Shown here piece by piece: positions 34,241 through 39,561 of a stretch of 39,561 nt of DNA; the first letter of the stretch is position 1, and each line of letters opens with the position of its first letter. The translations under genes and the position numbers were made by a program. The notes under the pieces were generated by a model. The model had not been told where the DNA came from, made no database searches, and saw only the letters and a program-made list of their open reading frames with translations. Origin of the DNA: Gemmataceae bacterium (GTDB lineage: Bacteria > Planctomycetota > Planctomycetia > Gemmatales > Gemmataceae); NCBI GenBank assembly GCA_022616435.1, contig JAKEET010000009.1, positions 1 through 39,561 of the forward strand, read 5' to 3'.

Positions 34241-34819
34241 TTACGCCTCGGCGGCGACGGGTTGTTTGAACAAATCCGCCAAGCTCAGCCGAAAGCCGGG
34301 GATGATGTCGCCGCCGTCGAGGTCTTGGCCGACGCTCAATTTGTGAAATTGGCCCGGCGCGGTGAAAATGACGACCTCGCTTGTGCGCGGTAATACGACC
34401 CAGACCTGCCGAACGCCATAGGCGAAATACTCGTCAATCTTCTCAAAAATACTCTCGAATAGATCATTGGGGCTAATGACTTCGACAACTAGATCGGGCA
34501 CTAAACCACATTCTCCCGTTGGCGGAATTGGTTTGTCCAGTGGCCAGCGATCTTTGGACACGAAGGCAATATCGGGCCTACGCCGGAGATCAGTCTCCCG
34601 GTCGAGGATGAATACCGTCTCGCTGACAGCTTTGCCGCACTGATTCTGCCGAACATGGTAACCCATAAGGACATGGAGATCCGACGCGACAAACGATGCT
34701 AGCATGCTCATCGGCGGCAACTCCACGTACTGGCCGTTGACGACTTCATACAGCGCATCGCCGTTGGCCGGAAACTCCGCAAGCAGCTCTTTGCGTTCCG
34801 GCAAGGTCACAGTGCTCAC
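34241..34819 (-). CDS. Uma2 family endonuclease (DUF820), copy 1
   Basis: A 192-residue protein with the PD-(D/E)XK-like core of the Uma2 family, widespread in cyanobacteria and planctomycetes. The pattern NGDALYEVVNGQYVELPPM is followed by the acidic strand motifs RRPDIAFVSKDRWP and PDLVVEVISPND, which would supply the metal-binding Asp and Glu residues, and YGVRQVWVVLPRTSEVVIF. Nuclease activity is predicted from the fold; no biological role is established. It is paralogous to the gene at 34977, with near-identical C-termini (DLDGGDIIPGFRLSLADLF). A promoter candidate is at 34855-34884. Confidence 0.88.
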   Translation of the reverse strand: MSTVTLPERKELLAEFPANGDALYEVVNGQYVELPPMSMLASFVASDLHVLMGYHVRQNQCGKAVSETVFILDRETDLRRRPDIAFVSKDRWPLDKPIPPTGECGLVPDLVVEVISPNDLFESIFEKIDEYFAYGVRQVWVVLPRTSEVVIFTAPGQFHKLSVGQDLDGGDIIPGFRLSLADLFKQPVAAEA

Positions 34820-34854
34820 GACGTTCTCCCGTGGGTTTGCAAGAATCTGGCGTC

Positions 34855-34884
34855 ATCGTACCGGGACATTGCTTGGGCAGTCAA
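34855..34884 (-). promoter_or_regulatory. Candidate promoter of Uma2 copy 1
   Basis: Minus strand: -35 TTGACT (34884-34879), an 18-bp spacer and -10 TACGAT (34860-34855), 36 bp before the start at 34819. Confidence 0.55.
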
Positions 34885-34890
34885 GCCTCG

Positions 34891-34929
34891 TCAAACTCCA
34901 AGGTGCGTTCGGACGGCTTCAAGCGACAT
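34891..34929 (-). pseudogene. Orphan 3' end of a Phd-type antitoxin gene
   Basis: These 39 bp match the end of the antitoxin gene at 33368-33406 with two mismatches. On the minus strand they read MSLEAVRTHLGV and a stop, against MSLEAVRTQLGV in the intact gene. No upstream antitoxin sequence or toxin is present, and the fragment lies between the two Uma2 genes, directly upstream of the copy 1 promoter. Confidence 0.75.
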
Positions 34930-34976
34930 CCATCATTGCCTTCGATTCACTGGGGTCAAATCACTGACTCCGAAGC

Positions 34977-35567
34977 CTACGCCTCGGCAGCGACCGGTTT
35001 CTTGAATAATTCTGCCAAGCTGAGCCGGAAGCCGGGAATGATGTCGCCGCCGTCGAGATCCTGGCCGGCAGTCAGGGTGTGGTGGGCAGTCGGCGAGTCG
35101 AAGACTAGGACCTCCTGTTCCCGCGGGAGCACGATCCAGACCTGCCGAACGTTGTAGCGGAAATACTCCTTCAGCTTTTCGAAAAGGCTCTCCACATCGT
35201 CGTTGGGACTGATCACTTCGACCGCCAAATCCGGAACCACACGCCAATCGCCAGTTTCCGGAAGTGGCCGGTCGAGCGGCCAACGCTCCTTGGAGACAAA
35301 GGCCACGTCGGGCCGCCGGCGGAGATCACGTTCGGAATCGAGGATGAAAACCGCTTCGGAGAGGGCTTGACCCAGCGAATGCTGCTCGACAAATACTCCC
35401 AGCCTGAGGAAAAGACGCGAACTCAAGCTCGAAGCGAGGACGGTCATCGGGGGCAGCTCCACGTAATGGCCGTCAACGACTTCGTACAACGCATCGCCGT
35501 TCGCCTGGATGATCTCGTCCAGGGACTTCGGTGGGGCTTTTGGTTCCGGCAAGGTCGCGACACTCAT
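34977..35567 (-). CDS. Uma2 family endonuclease (DUF820), copy 2
   Basis: A 196-residue paralogue of the gene at 34241, with the same core motifs: NGDALYEVVDGHYVELPPM, RRPDVAFVSKERWP, PDLAVEVISPND and YNVRQVWIVLPREQEVLVF. The C-terminus DLDGGDIIPGFRLSLAELF is almost the same as in copy 1, whereas the N-terminal 18 residues differ. The putative active-site Asp and Glu residues are intact. The two genes point the same way and are separated by 157 bp that hold the antitoxin fragment. A promoter candidate at 35604-35633 overlaps the end of the DUF58 gene. Confidence 0.88.
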   Translation of the reverse strand: MSVATLPEPKAPPKSLDEIIQANGDALYEVVDGHYVELPPMTVLASSLSSRLFLRLGVFVEQHSLGQALSEAVFILDSERDLRRRPDVAFVSKERWPLDRPLPETGDWRVVPDLAVEVISPNDDVESLFEKLKEYFRYNVRQVWIVLPREQEVLVFDSPTAHHTLTAGQDLDGGDIIPGFRLSLAELFKKPVAAEA

Positions 35568-35601
35568 GGTTCAATCTCGGATTCCGGGGGTTGCCTCGCC
35601 C

Positions 35602-36774
35602 TCATCGTAGGTTTTTTATTGGTTCGCCGTCAAGGTAGAACGCCTGCTCCTCGGCGCGGGCGACGTTGACGCACGCCACGGGACGCCGCAGGCATTGCGA
35701 CAAATCCTCCAGCGGCGCGTCGGCCCGGAGCGTCAGCACCAACACGGCGGCCTCGGGGAGCCTGGCGTGTTCAAGCAGCGCGAGCAGGCCAGACCAGCTC
35801 GCCGGGCTGCCGGTCACCCGCGCCAACTCCTTGAGCACACGCAGCGCCAGCTCACGTCCCGTCACGCCCGGCAATAGGACAGGTGACGCGCCGGCCACGG
35901 CCAGCGCGAACTCGTCTCCTTTTTGCCGGCACCATTCCCAGGCGATCGTGGCCGCGAGCGACACCAGCCGCTCCAGCTCGGCGTTCGTGCCGATCGGCGC
36001 CGCGGCGGGGGTCCGCGGATCGACGATCAGGACCAAGTTGTCATTGGGCAGATCCTCGAACTCGCGGACCATGACCTCGCCGCGCCGGGCCGTCGTGCGC
36101 CAGTGGATGTGGCGCGGGCTGTCGCCGGGCCGGAAGGCGCGCAGGCCGTGAAACTCCAACTGGGCCGTCGGCTGCCGCCGGGCAGCCGCGCGGACCGGGC
36201 CCTGGCTCGGGCTGTGCTGACTCAGCCAGTGCCGGAGCACGCCGCGCTGCAACGTCCCCGGCCGCGGCAGGACCAGCAACTCTTCCGGCCGGCCGGCATC
36301 GCGCACGATGTTCGCCAGGCCGACCGGATAGCCGCAGGCCAGGCGCAGCCGATTCCAGGCGCAGGCGCCGCGCCGCGGCAGTGTCGCCTCTCCTTCCAGG
36401 CGAACCGTCTGTCCGGCGTCCGCGCAACGGACGAACCACGATTGCGGCGCCGCATCCTCGCGGACGACGACGCCGTGGGCGGCGCGCCGCCCGGCATTGG
36501 TCAGGTTCACCGTCCAGCGGAATGGCGTCTGCGCGAACACGAAGTCGGGAACGATGCCGGCGACATCAAGGCAGCGAAGCTGGCGGCGCGCGAGCCACCA
36601 GTTCCAGGCGATCAGCACCACCAGCCAGCAGGACAGCAAGATGATGAGATTGATGCCCTTGAGCAGGCCGGTGACGAGCATGGCCAGCGCGATCAGCAGC
36701 CACAAGAGGCCCTCGCGCGTGAACGGCAGGCGTTCCACCCAGACGAGCAACGAGCGTTTCTGCGAAGCGATCAT
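35602..36774 (-). CDS. DUF58 domain protein (MoxR-associated)
   Basis: A 390-residue membrane-anchored protein. Two hydrophobic helices near the N-terminus (about 22-40 and 43-60) precede a beta-rich domain. The DUF58 signature FRPGDSPRHIHWRTTARRGE followed by VMVREFE is at about 213-240, and a von Willebrand A-like fold follows with VLIVDPRTPAAAP. DUF58 proteins work with MoxR ATPases, which lie next upstream here, in envelope-protein maturation systems of unknown detail. The start is 102 bp behind the MoxR stop, with a repeat between. The usual third members (transglutaminase-like or vWA proteins) are absent from this window. Confidence 0.9.
   Translation of the reverse strand: MIASQKRSLLVWVERLPFTREGLLWLLIALAMLVTGLLKGINLIILLSCWLVVLIAWNWWLARRQLRCLDVAGIVPDFVFAQTPFRWTVNLTNAGRRAAHGVVVREDAAPQSWFVRCADAGQTVRLEGEATLPRRGACAWNRLRLACGYPVGLANIVRDAGRPEELLVLPRPGTLQRGVLRHWLSQHSPSQGPVRAAARRQPTAQLEFHGLRAFRPGDSPRHIHWRTTARRGEVMVREFEDLPNDNLVLIVDPRTPAAAPIGTNAELERLVSLAATIAWEWCRQKGDEFALAVAGASPVLLPGVTGRELALRVLKELARVTGSPASWSGLLALLEHARLPEAAVLVLTLRADAPLEDLSQCLRRPVACVNVARAEEQAFYLDGEPIKNLR
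35604..35633 (-). promoter_or_regulatory. Candidate promoter of Uma2 copy 2
   Basis: Minus strand: -35 TTGACG (35633-35628), an 18-bp spacer with six A bases just before the -10, and -10 TACGAT (35609-35604), 37 bp before the start at 35567. It lies across the DUF58 stop. Confidence 0.55.
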
Positions 36775-36794
36775 GTGATCACGAAGTCATCAAA

Positions 36795-36868
36795 CCACGG
36801 ATCACACGGATAGCACGGATGGAAACCAAGTTCTGAATCTTCCGTGTTATCCGTGCAATCCGCGGTGG
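36795..36868. repeat. CACGGAT-type inverted repeat between moxR and the DUF58 gene
   Basis: The left arm has three units (CCACGGAT, CACACGGAT and AGCACGGAT, 36795-36820) and the right arm has complementary units (TCCGTG, TATCCGTG and CAATCCGCGGTGG, 36841-36868). The arms pair imperfectly across a 20-bp gap. The position within a probable operon suggests an RNA hairpin or a spread of a repeated element. Confidence 0.65.
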
Positions 36869-36876
36869 ATTCCTTA

Positions 36877-37845
36877 TCACGTTGGGATGTTGACCTTGGC
36901 CAGGACGTCGGTCAGGAACGTCTCGGCCGGATCCGCGCCGCCGGGCTTGCGCAGGCTTTTGAGCAGCAAGCGATGGGCGAGCACCGGGACCGCGAAGCGC
37001 TTGATGTCGTCGGGAATGACGTAATCGCGGCTCTCCAGGAGCGCGTTTGCCTGGGCGGCGCGATAGAGTCCCAGCCCGGCGCGCGTGCTGGCGCCAAGCT
37101 GGACCGCCGGGGCCGCACGCGTCGCCTCCACGATGTCGAGCAGATAATCCTGCAGGCGGTCGTCGAAACGCACCTGGCGGACCCGCGCCTGCAGCGCCAG
37201 AATCTGGGCGGCGCTGAGCACGGCCGGCAAGGCATCCACCGGTTCGCCGGCACGGTGCTGCCGCAGCACGTCCTTCTCCGCCGCACGCGCCGGGTAGCCG
37301 ATCCTGGTTCGCAACAGGAAGCGGTCGAGCTGGCTTTCCGGCAGCGGGTACGTTCCTTCGAATTCGAACGGATTCTGCGTCGCCAGCACCAGAAACGGCG
37401 GACCGAGCGGCCGGGTCTCGCCGTCCACGGTCACCTGGCGATCGTTCATGGCTTCGAGCAGGGCGCTTTGCGTGCGCGGCGTGGCCCGGTTGATCTCGTC
37501 GGCCAGCACGATCTGGGCGAACAGCGGGCCGCGGTTGAACACGAACTGCCCGCTCGGCTGATGGAAGACGCTGGTGCCGATCAGGTCGCTGGGGAGCAGG
37601 TCGGGCGTGAACTGGATGCGATGGAACGAGCACGCCAGGCTTTTGGCCAGGGCCTTGGCGAGCAGCGTCTTGCCGACGCCGGGGACGTCTTCGAGCAGCA
37701 GGTGTCCGTCGGCGAGGAGCGCGACCAGGGCGAGGTGGATCACGTCGTTCTTGCCGAGGAGCACGGACCCGACGTGCTGTTTCAGCTGGCCGAGGAGCTG
37801 GAAGGCGTCGGCGGGAGCAAGCGTGGGGCCAGCATCATGGGGCAT
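36877..37845 (-). CDS. MoxR family AAA+ ATPase
   Basis: A 322-residue ATPase of the MoxR group, chaperone-like AAA+ proteins that help assemble or mature protein complexes. Walker A is LEDVPGVGKTLLAKALAKSL, Walker B is IVLADEINRATPRTQSALLE and sensor 1 is FLVLATQNPFEFEGTYPLPE. The MoxR arm GQFVFNRGPLFAQ and the C-terminal lid ASTRAGLGLYRAAQANALL are typical. GGAG lies six bases before the ATG at 37845. The DUF58 gene follows downstream, and the ATP-cone gene is divergent 92 bp away. Confidence 0.95.
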   Translation of the reverse strand: MPHDAGPTLAPADAFQLLGQLKQHVGSVLLGKNDVIHLALVALLADGHLLLEDVPGVGKTLLAKALAKSLACSFHRIQFTPDLLPSDLIGTSVFHQPSGQFVFNRGPLFAQIVLADEINRATPRTQSALLEAMNDRQVTVDGETRPLGPPFLVLATQNPFEFEGTYPLPESQLDRFLLRTRIGYPARAAEKDVLRQHRAGEPVDALPAVLSAAQILALQARVRQVRFDDRLQDYLLDIVEATRAAPAVQLGASTRAGLGLYRAAQANALLESRDYVIPDDIKRFAVPVLAHRLLLKSLRKPGGADPAETFLTDVLAKVNIPT

Positions 37846-37937
37846 GAACGTCTCCGCGTCGGTGGACCTGCGCCGTCGTCGTGGTCATATTGTAAAATGC
37901 CCTGGTTCGCGACGCCACCATCGAGGACGAGAAAGCC

Positions 37938-39521
37938 GTGACGCCGTCGTTGCCAGCCTGGGTCGAGAAGCGCGACGGCCGCCGCGAGGCGTTCGATGCG
38001 GACAAGATCAGCCAGTCGATTTTCGCGGCGACGGAGGCGGTTGGCGAGCCGAATGCGTTTCTGGCGCGGGAATTGGCGGATGGCGTGTTGCATTTCTTGG
38101 AGCAGGAGAACGCCGCCGAGATCATACCGACGGACCAAATCGTCGAGCTCGTCGAGAAAGTGGTGCGTGAATTAGGCCAGCCGGCCTTGGCGCACGCGCT
38201 GGCGCAGGCGCGGGCGCGTCCCGCGGCCGCGCTTCAAGAGGTCAAGCAAGATGCCTCGCGGCGAACCTTCACCTATTCGCTCGACGATGACTTCGACAAG
38301 GTGCTCGACGGGATCGCGGCAGCGTATGCCTTGCAGTCTGTCTTCACACGTGATCTGATCGCCGCCCATGAGTCAGGAATCCTGCGTCTGTGGAACCTGA
38401 TGTCGCCGGTGCTGCGGACGATGGTGCTTGAACCCCCCGATCGGCAGCCCACAAAGGCCTCCTGGAAAACGGCGTGGACTCAGGTCAAGGAGCTGAGCCG
38501 CCGGGCCGAAACGCTTGCGGTTGACAGTGCGGAGCGGTACGTAGCGATTCACGGCCCGGAATGGATGGACGGACTGGTCGCCGCTGCCGAGGCGTATGCC
38601 CATGTCGTCGTCAACCTGAATGTGCCCACGCCGCCGGCCTGGGCCGATCAACTCGCCGCCGGACCGTTGTTTCGTGAGGCGAGCGCCACGGACGCCACGG
38701 ACGCCGCGTCCGCCGGCTCCACCGCGGCCATTCTCGATCGGATTGCCGCCGACGAGGCGCACGCGTGCTCGGTCCATTGGCATCTGGACTCGAGAGATTT
38801 CGAAGACAGTCAGCGCCGCGCGCCGTTGGAGCCGCTTCTGACCCGCGCCGATCGACTCGGTTGGATCAGTTTCGTCCTCCATCGTCGCCGTCAACCGGTG
38901 TTGCTGGCTCACGGATTGACTCGGGACCATCCGGCCGTCTCCATGCGGGTCGGGCTATCGTTGATGGAGTTTCTGGATCATCCGGGCATCGATCACGATG
39001 GTTCAAAGCTGCTCGCCAAGTTGCCGAGTCTGGCGCGGATGGCGGTCAGCGCCGGAGTCCAGAATCGCCACCGCTTGCGCCGTCTCAATCCGGACCTGTC
39101 GCGCGGTTTCCTGCTTGATCGGGCCCGACTGGTGATCGAGACTTTGGACCTGCAAGAATTGGTGGAAGTCACGACTGGCGTTGATCCGCTCATCAGCAAG
39201 CCTGCGCTGGACGCCGGACTGCGCATCGTGCAAACGTTGCGTGATGCCGCCCATGAAGCCGGCAGAAAGGCCGGACTGGAAGTCGCTGTCGCCGATGTCG
39301 AGGGAGTCGTGATCGACGAATGCTTGGTCCAACCCAAAGATATGGCGGCAGCGTGGCAGGCGGCCGGATCGTTGCTCGACGGCATGGACAGCGGCATGGT
39401 GTCCGTGCAGCTGGCCACGAACTCGAGCGACGTGATCTGGCGTCACCTTCAGCATGCCTGGAAAACGACCGGCGTAGCGCTGGTTCACTTCCGTGGGACC
39501 CTGGCGAGCGGCGCGGCGTAA
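37938..39521 (+). CDS. ATP-cone protein with an NrdD-like body lacking catalytic residues
   Basis: A 527-residue protein. Residues about 6-95 form an ATP-cone, the allosteric nucleotide-sensing domain of ribonucleotide reductases and NrdR: WVEKRDGRREAFDADKISQS, then IIPTDQIVELVEKVVRELG. The rest resembles class III (NrdD-like) reductase barrels in segments such as FTRDLIAAHESGILRLWNLM, AHVVVNLNVPTPPAW, LARMAVSAGVQNRHRLRR, RGFLLDRARLVIE and LDAGLRIVQTLRDAAHEAGR. There are only two cysteines (HACSV and DECLV). No glycyl-radical motif or CxxC zinc site is seen at the C-terminus. Enzymatic reduction of nucleotides is thus unlikely; a regulatory or scaffold role is possible. It starts with GTG at 37938. 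The family appears in planctomycetes as I recall, but its function is unknown. Confidence 0.75.
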   Translation: MTPSLPAWVEKRDGRREAFDADKISQSIFAATEAVGEPNAFLARELADGVLHFLEQENAAEIIPTDQIVELVEKVVRELGQPALAHALAQARARPAAALQEVKQDASRRTFTYSLDDDFDKVLDGIAAAYALQSVFTRDLIAAHESGILRLWNLMSPVLRTMVLEPPDRQPTKASWKTAWTQVKELSRRAETLAVDSAERYVAIHGPEWMDGLVAAAEAYAHVVVNLNVPTPPAWADQLAAGPLFREASATDATDAASAGSTAAILDRIAADEAHACSVHWHLDSRDFEDSQRRAPLEPLLTRADRLGWISFVLHRRRQPVLLAHGLTRDHPAVSMRVGLSLMEFLDHPGIDHDGSKLLAKLPSLARMAVSAGVQNRHRLRRLNPDLSRGFLLDRARLVIETLDLQELVEVTTGVDPLISKPALDAGLRIVQTLRDAAHEAGRKAGLEVAVADVEGVVIDECLVQPKDMAAAWQAAGSLLDGMDSGMVSVQLATNSSDVIWRHLQHAWKTTGVALVHFRGTLASGAA

Positions 39522-39561
39522 GCCCGCCGTGGCAGAATCCCGCGCCGTTGGAGAAAATCCC

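Overview
The window is high-GC DNA that reads as a planctomycete chromosome, most like the Gemmataceae. The lineage call is inference. It rests on planctomycete-typical families: a PSCyt1/DUF1549/DUF1553 protein, a tandem DUF1080 protein, a cysteine-rich YTV-like envelope protein, DUF4058 proteins, Uma2-type nucleases, hydroxysqualene dehydroxylase (HpnE), and an ATP-cone protein with an NrdD-like body. No rRNA, tRNA or CRISPR array was seen.

Layout. 1-3660: the end of an IS66-type element interrupts an ECF sigma gene; two GAATTC palindromes and an OmpR-type two-component pair lie upstream. 3762-7574: a Ste24-like M48 protease divergent from a LarA-type racemase, then a rhomboid protease. 7702-10987: a large secreted cytochrome/DUF1553 protein, then an intact antitoxin/PIN-toxin pair. 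11093-14318: aconitase, then a second antitoxin whose PIN toxin has lost its middle. 14396-21528: a TPR/gluzincin protein with gamma-glutamyltransferase, a D-2-hydroxyacid dehydrogenase, and a tandem DUF1080 protein. 21635-26562, all on the minus strand: the YTV-like protein, ribosomal protein S20, phosphatidylserine decarboxylase, HpnE, and an unknown polytopic membrane protein. 26646-28988: pseudouridine-5'-phosphate glycosidase divergent from a lipoyl E2 acyltransferase.

29018-35567 is an accessory stretch: two DUF4058 genes, a secreted unknown, a frameshifted propeller-like gene, ispG, a Phd/YoeB module with a broken toxin, a small membrane-anchored unknown, two Uma2 paralogues, and the tail of another antitoxin. 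35602-39521 holds a MoxR/DUF58 pair divergent from the ATP-cone/NrdD-like protein.

Three themes stand out. First, toxin-antitoxin decay: one intact PIN module, one PIN toxin with an internal deletion, one YoeB toxin broken by an 8-bp tandem duplication, and an orphan antitoxin tail. Second, structured intergenic repeats: 72-84 bp inverted repeats in two convergent gene junctions with a half copy elsewhere, twin GAATTC palindromes, CACGGAT-type repeats, and an ATTAGTG repeat that supplies the C-terminus of the decarboxylase. Third, three promoter-like sites in the accessory stretch share the form TTGAC(G/T)-18 bp-TA(C/G)GAT. The best candidate for an undescribed function is the ATP-cone protein, which keeps a nucleotide-sensing domain and an NrdD-like fold signature but has no visible ribonucleotide-reductase catalytic residues.
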